Shown piece by piece: positions 47,661 to 60,500 of a stretch of 64,000 nucleotides of DNA. The position numbers were made by a program, and so were the translations under genes. The DNA lies in contig VXBA01001835.1 of assembly GCA_013399895.1 (NCBI GenBank), positions 372,001 through 436,000 on the forward strand, written 5' to 3'. The notes beneath the pieces were generated by a model, which searched no databases, was not told where the DNA came from, and saw only the letters and a program-made list of their open reading frames with translations. Origin of the DNA: Serilophus lunatus. Its lineage: Eukaryota; Chordata; Aves; Passeriformes; Eurylaimidae. Each line of letters begins with the position of its first letter. Within the stretch, counting starts at the first letter, position 1.

Positions 47661-50600
47661 GTGACTCTTCCCACACGGGGAATGTTTCGTAAAGGTGGTG
47701 CCCAAAAGTGCTGTTGTGTGATGGTCGCTGTGTTTGCACTTCTGAGTTGCCTCGTGTAGCTTCGTGCTGAGGCTGCCAGACACTGTCACAGAGAAATCCC
47801 TTCGTGGCCTGGTTACCTCAGGAGCTGCCTTGGTGGTTTTCACTTCCCTGCAGATATGGAAGATATTTGAGTTGGTGGCTGGTGACTGCCTTCAAGCCCA
47901 CCGAGTATGTGCACGGGGATTGAAGGCATTGCTGCTCCTGATGGTTGTAAAAATGATTCCTGTGTCCCCCTGCAATGGTTTGGTGTCACTCTTATACTGC
48001 TATAGCACTTGTATGGTACCTTATTTAGTTTTCTATCTTTCTTGATACTGAAGGCTTATAATGGTTCTAAATGGCATTTGTAAAAGAAACACACTGCTAC
48101 CAGGATAATAGATTTCTTAATATACACCAGCAGAGCAGATTATGACTGCATGTAGTGAAACGTGGGTAGTATCGTAATTAGGAGAATGGTGAAATCCCTC
48201 TGGAAACTTTGACTAATTTAACATGCTCTTCTACTTTCTTAGTTGCAACTTAGTGTTTTCCAACAGTAGCTTTCAAGCTAGTTTCGCTTTTCTTTTTAAC
48301 ATACTTGAATTATTCTGGTGCATGTTGGGTGATCGTGGGATGTTTTAAGGTCTCAGATATCTGTTCACCAAATTTATCGTTATGGACTTCAGTACTGTAC
48401 AACTCAAAAAGGAACTGTTACACCCCGAAGAGTGAAAATTGAATGTCAGTGTTCTCTATACTATATTATTGTCTTTTATGACATCAAGAAAAGAAATCAG
48501 AAGTCAATGTTTTAAATACAAAGAGCAGATGTATTTCTGTGAATGAATTAAGTAGCAAATGAGATTTAGGGCAGTAATGGTTTGCAGTTTCCTGGTCTGT
48601 CAGCTCTTGGAAACTTATGTGCACTGCTGCTGAAATGTAGGAGTTATATTTGGTTCCATGTGAGACATCTCTCCCGCCCTTTTGCTCTTATCGTGTGGTG
48701 GACTAGAACTGTAAAGCAAGTAGCAGAAATTAATGCGCTAAAGAGCATGACTCTGTAAGCTTTTCTTGTGGTTTCTTCAGACCGCAGGATGTATGTGCTG
48801 CTTCAAGCAGATCTCTCTTTTCCTCCTGTTTCTCTTCATGGACAAATGACACACTGCCATGATTTTGTAGGTGGGTATATGGTGGATATATGGAGAGATA
48901 AAGAATATAGCGATCTGCCCCGATTCCCTTGCCATTGTTTGCTGATTTGCAGTATAAGTATGTATGAACTTATAGCTCTATGTGTAAGGAGGGAATAATA
49001 TATCTTTAGGGTTTTGTTTCTTATGTTAAAAAAGCAGATTTAATCAGTTTAAGTTAAACCTGATGCAAAAGCATAATTGATTCCACTGTCCGTGGCTTAC
49101 CCGTGCAAAAGTGCCAGGATATCTGTGTCAAGAAAATGATGGAAACAGAGTTTAAAGACTTTGGTGCTCTCTCCAGACAAAGATCTAACCAGGTCAGGCC
49201 GAGAGTTTTCAGTCAGAATCGATGTATTTTTTTTTCCCAAGAGAAAACAAAAAATTGGTGATAGATAATTGCCCACGTTTCTCATATAACTGCCAGTACC
49301 CTTTTCTGGAGTAGTTCTTCCCCACTTTCAATAAGTTGCGTCACCACAGAAGCAGATTAGCAAGGTATAGGATAGCTTACTGGGAATCTTGTCCAATCTG
49401 CCTCATTAGTCACTATCAGATTTATTGTGTGTCACGTCTCAGTCTATTTTGACTTCTTTCTCATTTCCACTGTGCCCTGTGCCCCTGTATTGTATGTTCA
49501 TTCTGTTCTGTCTCAGACTGCCCCTTGCTCTGAATGCCTTATTTTGCCAGACAGAAATGATAAAGTGGATACACCCGTTGCACATTGGGAAGTCTGCTGA
49601 GCTGTGGCCCAGGTAAGTGCCCCTTGAAAGAGCCTGTGACCTCTGGAGGTCCACACCAGAAGATACTCTCCCTGTCTGCAATACCATGCAATAGCCTGTT
49701 TTTTCTCACTACTCATTCCTTAGTCTCATAGAGGGTGTGCCAAGCAAACTTCCATTCATTAAAGATCAGCATAAACGAAGGCAGGGATCCTGTGCAATTG
49801 CAAGAATAACTTTTTGGCTGGTTGACTCACAGCGAATGTGGAAGTTATATTTCTACTTGAAAGCTGTGGTGAATTAAAGTTCAATTAAGAATCTGTAAGG
49901 ATGCATGTTTCGTTATTTGCATTGCAAGGTTTTTTTGTAGAACTGAACAACATGAGGTACACCAAGCCTACTAATCAAATACAGATAAGTGGATTTGCTT
50001 GTATGTGTTTCCAAGGCCTTGGAAGCAAACAGATGCAGAACAGATAGCAGGACAGTTATCACGTTCTGCATATAGGAAAATATGACTCTTTTGCTGTCAT
50101 ACTTTGCCATTACTTCTTGCAATAGAAAAACAGTGGACTAGCAAATGAAATATTCCCATGCCTCACTGGCATGCTCTTGCCCTATATAAACTGTCACACT
50201 AACTGAGGTAAAGGTGGTTTCCAAGAGCAAGTCTGTAGTTTTAGGAATTCTAAAATTTTGAAATAATTCTTGCAAGCCCAATTGCAAACCAAAATACCAA
50301 ATAACTAAGGAAACACTTGGAATATGCCTCTCAGCCTTCTGATGCAATCTGCTTTACCTTGGGTCCACTAAGGTCAGTGGCAGAGTAGACTGAAATTTTC
50401 CACTAACAATTTTTCCATTAAAACCTAATTCTTATTTAAGAGAATATTTAATTTGCATTTCAAAATCCTTTAATTTAGGTTAAAGATGTAACATTCCTTG
50501 ACGAACTAGAAATAGAGAATGAATTTTAGACTTCGAGCCAAATTTTATTGGTTTTCAGGCAGATAAAAGGTTTGATTTCTTTTTCAGAAGTTACATTTTT

Positions 50601-50977
50601 AGCAAAGATTTTTGGAGGAGGCAGAATATTTCACCATTTTTTTTTTTTGTGAAAATGGTGTACTTTTAAAATGTTCTTGTCAACTAGATTTCACCAGCTG
50701 AAAGTAGCTCCACTTAGCAGTGAGTCATTATGAAAACCTGAAAGATGAGACAATTAAAAGAGACATATACTCCTTTACTTAAACTTTGCTACAGGGGAGA
50801 GGGTCTGTTTCCAATTCAAATAATTTGTCAGCAAATGGGACAGCTCATATGAATTGGGAATGTATCTTGCCAGAGCGTCATGTTACACCATTTACTAGTG
50901 TAATGCTGTTATCAATGTAGTTAATTGTATTTAATTGCAAAAGTTGGAACAATGTAACACAACTAAATCATGCTGAG

Positions 50978-51013
50978 TTTTTTCCAACCTAAATGATTCC
51001 ATGATTCTCTGCA
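50978..51013 (+). mobile_element. CR1 3' tail remnant (possible)
   Basis: TTTTTTCCAACCTAAATGAT followed by TCCATGATTCT matches the last 35 or so bases of the CR1 3' end. Nothing upstream is recognisable, so this would be a very short insertion. Confidence 0.5.
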
Positions 51014-51363
51014 GTTAGATAGAGTCATCTCACTTTTGATTTAACCATACTTTGAATGTGTTGCATATGTTGTAGGGTACTCCTTCTTAATAATAGGTTT
51101 TACATCTTGGAGCTAGCATTTTACATTTTAGTAAGAAATCAAAATAACGGTAAAATAGTTCTACATAGTTCTATAATAGTTCTGATACAAGTTCTGTAAC
51201 TGCTAATGTCTATCCAGTTTACATGCAAACATTTATAAAAACTAATGCTTCAACCACAGATGCGAGCCAGAGTTTTAGCTCGTGAAATATAACTGGCCAA
51301 ACTGTCTTTATATGCAGTATCATTTCTTGGTACATTAAAGAGAGGCAGAATTTCTGGGGAAAA

Positions 51364-51390
51364 CACACACTCAGACACACACACACACTT
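51364..51390. repeat. CA dinucleotide microsatellite
   Basis: A short interrupted ACACAC run (with one CAG break). Confidence 0.85.
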
Positions 51391-54300
51391 CCACCACCAT
51401 CCTGCTTGGGTATTTGGTAGGTCAACAGTTTGTTGAATACTCAAGGTTCCTGCAGTTCCTGAGTTCTTCTTGGAGTTAGTGGCCTTGAATAAGGCAAAAG
51501 GAGCAGGTGGAGGGAGAGAAGGAGATTATGAGTCCTTGAAGGTTACAGAGATAGAGTGTTCTCACAGCTCTGATGGTCTTGTGGCTATTCTGCAACAGTG
51601 ATTTCCATGGCAATTGTTGCCCTTAAATTCAGTGTCCTTTTATAAGTAGTTTGCATTTCCAGACAGTTCTTAGTTTTTCATTTCTTAAATACATTAAAAG
51701 AGTAAATGAAGCAAGAGGAAAAGATGTATTTCTGCTAAAACAGCAACTGCTTAAAGTAGCCTTACTTCTCAAGGAGCCTAGCAGTACTAACCAGGTCCAT
51801 TTAGCTTCACCCTGCATTTTCAGTATGGTTCTCTATGAACTGCTAAAATTTAGGCAATAAAAATCCTGTTACATCAGAGTTTTCATGTTGAAGAGCGGGG
51901 TGGCGAATAAATTAATCTGCCTGCTTCCTTTGCTTACCTCTGTTACCTTTGGATATCTGAATTTTAATACATTAATGGTTTTGCTTCTATACAGGCCAGC
52001 AAGAAGTCAGTCAGGCAACTTTCTTCTTCATCTATGGATGAAACTGGCCTTTACAGGAAGAAAATTTTCTTATCAGGCCAGTGAAAACTAGTTGCTTGGG
52101 TGGAGATGTTAAAAAAAAATCCAGTTAATGAGCACATGTTCAGCCATCAGAGAGCTTGGATTCTGCATTGTGGTGCACAGGAGTGTCATTTTTTTTCCCC
52201 CAACATTTCATTTGTGGACAAATGCCCGGTGGGGATTAAGTGGTCTCTATTCAAAGTCTTTGGTAGCCTGTTTTGCAATCATTAATGCTTTCACTTTAAT
52301 GATATTTTCTATTTTTCTCCTGTTTCACAGTTAATATTTTGGAGGGTCTGCTTTCCGATATATGACCTGGATTTTTTTCCTTCTTTAGTTTTATTTTATT
52401 TTTTGTTTTTACTTAGCAAGTAATCTTCCGGAAAGGTGAAACCTCATTTATTGTGATGTATTTATTTATTGTAATGTATTTGTAACAGACAATATCTTCT
52501 CCCAGGCTTTTTCCCTCCTTAAATTTTACTCGTTATCCTCACCTTGAAATACATTGAATTATATTGGAAAATATAAAATAATTGGAAATAAATTGGAAGT
52601 AATTTTATAGAAACCTAAAACCTTGTTGTGGTTTGAATGAAGCTTTAAGCTTGCAGATATCAAAGTAGGTGATCCTAGTGATTCCCTTAATCTTTGAAAA
52701 CTAGTCAGGTCTTGTTGGAAAGTTTCTATTAAGACTGATTGAAAACAGAAGTTGGTTCTCCCGCACAAATTTACTCACAAGAAAGGAATTTCTATAAAAC
52801 TTAAAAGTTTTTCCTTTTATAGGCCAATGGATGTAGGATTCCTCTGTTGTCTGCCTTTGCTACTTTGCTACTCCCCTGAAATTATTTCCATGACACATTT
52901 TTTCAGGCATTTTATGCAGCCTGCCTCAGATCCCTCCCTCTGCTGTTAAATTCCCCATGCCCTCTTCATGGTGCACTATCTCCTTAAGGTGAAATCATGA
53001 GAGATGGTGTACATCATGAGAGAAATGAGTTCAGGCTGTATGGAAGAGGCTTTGATGATATATTTTGGTGCCTTTCTCACTTGTGTATTTTTACTTGAAA
53101 AGTCAAAATTGGCATAATGGAAGTCCCATTTTTTCATGTATTTCTGTCTAGATGTTCATATGGTTAGGTCAAGCTTTTTAATGCTCTCAAAAGGACTTAA
53201 GTGGTAATTGTTTTAGTCATAGTTAAGAAAAAACAGATGTTTTCTTGAGCGCACAGCTTTGTATATCTGTATCTAGTTGTTTGAAATGTGAGACCTGAAC
53301 GCTCTTATAAAATCTTTTAAAAATGGCTAAAAGTAACATGGAGGTCCACTGATCTCTTCATCTTTTCCAAGAAATGCCCACCTCTGCCATTATTTGCAGA
53401 TTTGAGTTTGGTCTGTTCTCCCTTTGCAGCTAGGGGGTTGGTGCTTGACTTTATCCTTGGATGGGTTTTCATGTCTAGCTTGTCTGTCAGGTTACAGGAC
53501 AAGAGTTTAATTTCTTATGTATTGTATTATATGTATAGGGAGCATTTTTCTCCATCCATGTATCTAGCAAACTTCTGTGTACTTAAGGATGGTTATATAC
53601 GGTGCTCTCTTTGGTCTTGGCAGTCACATTTCTCTGTCATTCTCCGGAAGTCCTCCATTTTTCTAATATTTTTTTTTTTCCTTCCTTGAGGGGCCACTTG
53701 ACCTTAATTGAGGTAAATAAACTAAAAGTTTCTAGATTAAATTGAAAAGGTTCAGCAGGGTTCACTGTCTTAACTGGATGAAGACAGGCAGGGCAAAGCA
53801 AAAAAGATCAGAATGGCTTCTTTCACCAGGCTTGTGCTGATGTAAAGTATTTGTGGTAAAACATTGTAGGAGCTTTTTCACATAATTCTGAAAGACAACA
53901 AATTCTAACACTAAGTTAGTTCTGAAGAGGTCTCTGTTGATGTGTCAAGCATACTTACTACACAGCAGCCACGGGTTATTTTAACAATGATAATTTCACT
54001 GTAGGAAAATACATTTCTTGTAGAAAAGTATGAATCTAATTTTTCTTTTCCAGTGTTCATAAAACATAAATGTTGCTGTCAGAGGAGTATTCTGTATAAA
54101 TCCAAGGTGATCTCAGCACTAAGTTAGCTTGCTACATTTTTCTGTGAACAATATGTTTTGATGTGGGCCACAGAAAGTTTGTACCTGTAGACACATACTA
54201 TTTTACTGAAACCTAAAAACTCAGAGCCATGGATGGAGGTAAAACAGCTCTGTAAGTTTTTAGCTATCACAGTTAAGGAGGATGGCATTGTCACAAGTCA

Positions 54301-57300
54301 TGGTTTATGAAGTCTATGGCTCAGCATTGCTCTGGGGTTTGATGGTGATTTACAGTAGACCTGACTGGAAATTACCTCATGATTAATCTACAAAAACCTC
54401 ATAAAGCCCACATCCTTGTTTAATATTTGGAGCAATGCTTGTTTGCATCAGGTCATGATATGACTTATTTTGCATAGTGAAGTGTGTAGCTGAAAGAATG
54501 GAAATCAAAGGTCTTAATGGGATTGATTTTGTAAGCCATTTGTTTTCTAAAGGAGATGGGTGAGTGAATGTAACTACCTATGTTATTTAAAACTGGCCTT
54601 GAAGTAATTACATTGCTGATTCAGTCATGTGAGACAAATTGCAGTTTAATCTTTCATGTTATTACCAGCATTTGCAAAGTATCAGGACTCTGTAGGAATT
54701 AGGATGCCAGCTTTAGAAGCTGCCATAAGGATTAAGAGTTTCTGCGTATGCTGTAATTCAGTTTGCTGCTGTATTGAAGACACTCTCTGTAGCAAGATTT
54801 ATGTATGTAAAAGGTGGGGCAACTTGTAAGAAGGTGAGGCTCTCATGATGCACATAATTTGACTTTGTGGTGTGGAAATATTTAGAAAGCATGGTGATGT
54901 TTGCTGAATTGTACTGTTTGCTAAATGCAAACAACTCTATCAAACCGTATAGAGTGCCGTGCCTTTTTGTTCTGCTATTTTTAATCTGTTTTCGTATTTC
55001 TGTTTTGTTCACATGCACTTGGCTATTTATTCCTTGCACAGTTTTTCCTTTTTGTTATGGAAGTCTAGTGTGCAGAGACCACAGGCCCTAGCAGCACTTG
55101 CTATCAAGATTAGCTTGGCTTGTTCCTGTAGTTGTGGCCTTTTGAAAAATGGTCAAGATGTGAAAAAACCACAACCATTACATTTGGAGTCTGGGTTAGA
55201 TCTTGTTCAAGACTACACTTGTCCCATTGATTTTTAAACCTGTCTTTAAGTTGATGTCACTGCAAAGCTGAACCCAATGGCCTGGTTTTGTGTACTTCAT
55301 ACACTGGTGTCAGCCAGGAGTGAGCTGTGTTGACGTAAGTAAGGTTCAGGTGTCTAAAAGCAGTATGAAAGAAGAATCTCATCCGTATTATTATACTGCT
55401 TTAGTCTGAATGTAGCTTTGTGTGTAATTTCCATCTGATCCACTTGTGGATGGCTATGTAGAGTGAGGGCAAAGATTCATCTAGCTGTTATACTGTTTTT
55501 AAGACTATTATTGGAAAGGTCATGAAATAGATTAAGAAGTAGGGCAATTATGGAGTGATCTTTCCCTTTGTGTATCTTCCCAGCTACTGAAGGCTGGTCA
55601 GGCTTTCTGAGCTAGAAATTTTCCTCATAAGAGTACAGCTGTTCAGGCAGCTGGAATACTCAAAAGCCCCTTGTTATGATGTGTGACCTGTATTTCCTGT
55701 GACAACATTTTTTAGCCTTTTTGATAATCCTTGTCTGCTGGCACCGGTGCACTGGCAGTCTCTGGTGCTTTTTGGGGTGTGGAACATGGTGAGCAACCAC
55801 TCAGCAGCACCTCAGTGGCATGTTAGGTGCAAGTAAGGGCAGGGGCTTGGTTCAAAAGCTGGTCTTGGGCTTTATAAGGCACCCCTGAGTGCTATACGTT
55901 AAGATTGAAGCAAGACCCATTCTAAGGAGGAGTTTCCTAAGATGGAATGGTATTGGATGTTGCCATTCTCTCATAGTGTTTTTAAATCTCCTGCTTGTAT
56001 CTCTGCTTTAGGAAGGATTTTGACAGCTAAGTTCTTTGGCTGTTAAGCCAAGATCATTTCAGCTTCAAAGAGTATTTGAGCAAGATTCCTGGGATGGTGA
56101 GAGTTGTAAAAGAGAGGAGGGAGAGGAAAATTACCTATGTTTGCAGGTTTTTGTCACTTGGTTTCAGAGAGGGGTGAGAGATTTGCTCATCATAATCCTA
56201 GTTTGGTTTGAAGTCAATGTCCTGTTTGCCGTGCCATTATACTTACATACAATAAGGGAAGTCCAAGTGCCTGGCCCATAACTACTGGAGAAATCACATT
56301 GTCATGGGAAGCCACTACAAGCTCTAAGAGTGGCATCTATGAAATTCTTGGAAGACGCTGTGTTTTAGAAGGTATTACGCACTGCCAGGTTTAAATTTTA
56401 ACATAAAATAAAACAGGCCCTGGCTGAGTTGCTGGGTCTCTGCAATCAGCGTTTTTCCTTAAGAAACTGTTAGACAAGCCTATGGTCTTGTTTCCTAAGA
56501 TTCTACCTTCATATCTATGCAATGCCAAGGCCTGTACTCTGAAGACTGCCTACATTTCAGATTCAAACAGTTCTCAGTGTCCTCTGCTGGAGCTGTTCCA
56601 AGTTGTGCATGGAACAGACTGTCTCCTACTTGGTTTACTGACATGATAATGAGTTAAGATCATACAGGGAAGTCTTCCCGCCAAGTTCACTAGTAATCAG
56701 TTCTCCTTCACAGGTGAAAGTCAAGGCCCTAAGTGACAAGGATGAATCTAAGAAAATATTTCAGAACTCCATAATATGTTATCTTTCTCTTAATTTTACT
56801 TAATTGATTTAAACACCGTGATCCATCATGTTCCATCAGTCATCAATTACCTTCCATTCTATAGCTGTCATATGAACTGTGTTCCAAAGCACTAGATGCA
56901 AATTGTGATATGTGGTGGTAAGATGATCAGAGTCAAAAGGATGCCAATTTAATACTTGTAGTATTAAATGTGTAAGCCACTTGTTTTAAATTATTTTTGC
57001 ATTTACCCATATTTCTTCTGTTTTCTTGTTCATGTTGATTGATTATCCACATTTATTGCCAAACTGGCTGATTTGGTTTTGAGATTCTGTTTCAGAGTTA
57101 GTTTTGTCTTCTTCCTCCAGGCTGCCCCTTCCTCATTCATCATCCCATTTGCAGTGTCTATAGTGCAGCCCATTGAGGGTAGGCATTTTCAGAAAGCTTT
57201 TTCTTCTTCTAAGCTTTAGTGCCTAATTAAATAGATGGTTGCTAAGAGATTGTGAAAAACATCATTAAGAGGGTCTGATTTGCTTTTTTTCTTACCTTCA

Positions 57301-57307
57301 TGCGCAG

Positions 57308-57378
57308 ATTTCAGATCAGAATTTATGAGTAAATGGGATAGCAGCATCCCAAAATATTCTTGAGCTGAGATTGTGACA
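57308..57378 (+). other. CRACR2A: CRACR2A 5'UTR part of the first coding exon
   Basis: A T-rich tract and GCGCAG acceptor end at 57307, and 71 bases separate it from the ATG at 57379. An upstream in-frame TGA at 57360-57362 supports that the ATG is the true start. The ATG context is good, with A at -3 and G at +4. Confidence 0.65.
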
Positions 57379-57546
57379 ATGGACAGAATACAAGGAGGCT
57401 CTGCCAGTCCTGTAGCACCAGGAGATGCAGAGGGGAGCAGGACTGGAGAACAAGATCCAGAACTAACTGTGTTGGGAAAAGCACAAGAGTTCTTTCAGAT
57501 TTGTGACCTAGAAGGCAAAGGCTTCATCACTCGTCAAGACATGCAG
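57379..57546 (+). CDS. CRACR2A: CRACR2A exon: N-terminus and EF-hand 1
   Basis: Fifty-six codons from [10 protein letters not shown] to RQDMQ, donor CAG|GTAAAA. The GTG two codons upstream of the ATG was not taken as the start. The first 30 residues do not align with human, as is usual for this end of the protein. Confidence 0.92.
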
Positions 57547-60500
57547 GTAAAACAAAATTGTTTATGTGAAATGCACAATGAGAGAACTTCCTAATGCCCT
57601 TAATGAGTTGACACTGATTAATTTAGAGTAAAAAAATGTTAACACCCTCCTCGTAACTTTGAAGAGATATGTAGGATTTGAAATGTTATCTTGGAAGTTT
57701 TACATAATGCCTGCATTTTTTCATAGACAAAACAGCAAAGAAGTGTGAAATCAAAGTAATTGAAGTTTTAAAAAAATGGCCCAGGAATTTAATTCTGTTT
57801 GCAACAGTGTTATAAATGTAGTGAGTCCACCTTTTTTTTTTTCTGTTTTTTCTGCATAATTGTGTAAATAAAGTCTTTGCTTTTAGTTTCACTGCCTGGC
57901 AATGGTGAACTCTTAGCTGGATCACATATATATGTAGGAAGTATAGGAGAACAGTATTTTTTTCATTGTTCAGTATTTGCAGTAATCTTGCCATTTTTTT
58001 TTGTTTGTTTGAGGCCCCAAAATCAGATTTGCTGAAAATGCTGATGAAAAAAAGCAACTATTTACAACAAAATCTTTTGAAAATGTAATTGGGTGCATAT
58101 TGCAGAACTGATATGATGATTTGAACCAGTATGTGTCAGAAAACAAGTTTATGCTTATATTTGACATGCAAAGCATAATTTAATTGTGTTAATCCATTTC
58201 TACTTCAGTACTTATGGATGAAACAAAATTGGGGAGCAGGAGCAAAATGAATTAATTGCAAAGTACTACCAAAGAAAGCATCTAATATTAAACCTTCTAT
58301 GTTCTCAGAAAAAAAGATGTGTCTGTATATGAGAAAATACAATTGAAACAATTTGTACTATCTGTTGTTGGAAAAGCAAAAACCTCCTAAGTAAACTGGT
58401 CAGTTTACTAGCTCTCAGAGTTTTCCATGCGGTTCTGTGTTGCTGAGTTTTCTGATAACCTCTGTTAATTGTGCTAAGTTGAAAAGAGAGGAGAGCAGAT
58501 GCCTGCTGTGCTGTAGGCTTTACCAAACTACATTATCCCACTGAAGTAACTGAACTCAAAACAAACAAATATATTGCCAGTGGTAGTTTTTGATAATTCC
58601 AGACCCACAAAGATTTTAATAGACTATAATATGTTGTTCAGTTTTTGAAAAGATATTTTTACCTAATAAAACCCCCATATATGTGCATATACATGTATAA
58701 AAAGTTCTAATGCCTGTTTTTGCAAAGAATGTAAAATTGTTTGTTTCTGTTTGATTCTAGATTTTATGCTTACAGTACTGACAAATTTTTACTTACAGAT
58801 GTCGCAAAAGATGCAGTAGAAAAAGGGTTGCAAAGAACAGATAAAGTACATTTCTTCTGTTTCACCATGAGTGTTTGTTTACTATATCTGACAACTTCAG
58901 TATGTTTGTAAATGTATGTAAATTCCTTTAAATGCAGAATTAAATGTGCTCAGGGCACCTGAGATGATGTTTCTTTATACTCACTTTTATTTCCTGTACT
59001 TTTCATGATGTTTACTCCCTATAGCAAAGACATAAATCAATAAAGTAAATCAATTTTTTCTTTAAAAGGTGCTAAATGTTGATCACTTTTGCATTGTTTG
59101 GATATTTCTGTACTGCTTACCATTAATGAAGCTTTGGTTCAAATATAGGAAGCTAATGTTAAGCTTTTTAATATTTTGTCATGTGATACAAGGCATGATT
59201 TTCAACAGAGAGTGCCAAGTATCTGAAATCCAATGAATTTTAATGGAACAAATTTTGCAAAGTTTTCTGATGTATCTACAATAGGGTAACTATACTAAAG
59301 ATTAACTCCTCCCTGATTATATCATGCTGTTTATTGTGAGACTATGTTAATGGTGGTGGTTTTTTTAAGTTTTTCATTCCGTTTAAAACACCAAATGTAC
59401 TCAACTTTCAAACAAACAAGAGGTTTTCTGAAATTGCAAGAAAGCAAGTTCCACCTGAGACTTGAAACCACAGCTTTGTCCCCTGGGCTTTGAGGTTATA
59501 ATGAATAACAAGAATTAGTGTTGTAAAACGTTTTGTTTTAATGTGTATAGCAAAATTGGGTTCTGATCTTGCTCTCAGCTATTTGACCTCTGTCTTTTTA
59601 TTTGGCAGAGTAAAGGCTTGGTATTTTCAGAGAGTTAAGCATAGACGTCATGAAAGCACAGAGCACATTTTGTGGCAATTCAGATAGTTTCTTTTGAAGC
59701 TCCAGTGGTATCTCTGAATGCTTTTGTTTTTTTCTTTTAAAATTTTTAAGAGCCTCATATTGAAAGGATTTTAGACTAAGCTGGAAATAACAAATAAAAA
59801 CACAGCTATGATACCAATAATATTTTCTTTTCCTAACAACAAAAAAAAAGTAGATTTTTTTATTAAGAATAAGAACAAGAGGTTAGGAGAATATTGACTT
59901 AATCTTAGTAACACTGGTAAGTAAATTCTACTTCATCAAAGTCAGTAAATTATCTACAAGGAATGTAATGGAATAAAATGTTAGTATATTCCTCAAAATC
60001 TCCTGTTTTCATGTTTTTCCCAAGAAAATACAAGTAAGTTTGGTGTTTTCTACTGTAAATTAGTGTAATTCACATCAGAATTTGAATGCTGCATTGGGAC
60101 ACTCCAGCTGTAGTTGGAGATGCATGTATTTTTCAGTCAGGTTTGCAGAAAGACTCACAAGCCGTTGTACTGGAATAGCAGGTAGGTCTGTGTTTATGGC
60201 ATGATCAGACAAGGACAGGCAGCTCTCAGGAAGTTCTTCTTCAGAAGGTCCCAAATGCCTGGCTGTAGGAGTACAGTTTCTGTTTTTCTAAGTGTAAGAA
60301 GACTAGTTTGTCTGAAGCACCTCCTCCCTCATCAGTGCAGTGTAGGCTGTGGTGCAGTGAGTCAGCAGTGGCCTGGGTGGCCAAGGAGGCCAATGGCATC
60401 CTTGCCTGTATCAGGTACAGTATGGCCTGCAGGACCAGGGATGTGATTCTTCCGCTGTACTTGGCACTGGTGAGGCCCTACCTTGAGTACTGTGTCCAGT

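Larger units (their letters stand above)
47661..57307 (+). other. CRACR2A: Probable CRACR2A intron 1, no exon seen
   Basis: If the CpG island is the promoter, this is the first intron. It holds a short CA microsatellite at about 51364-51389 and a possible CR1 tail remnant at about 50978, but no convincing exon. It ends in a T-rich tract and the GCGCAG acceptor at 57307. Confidence 0.5.
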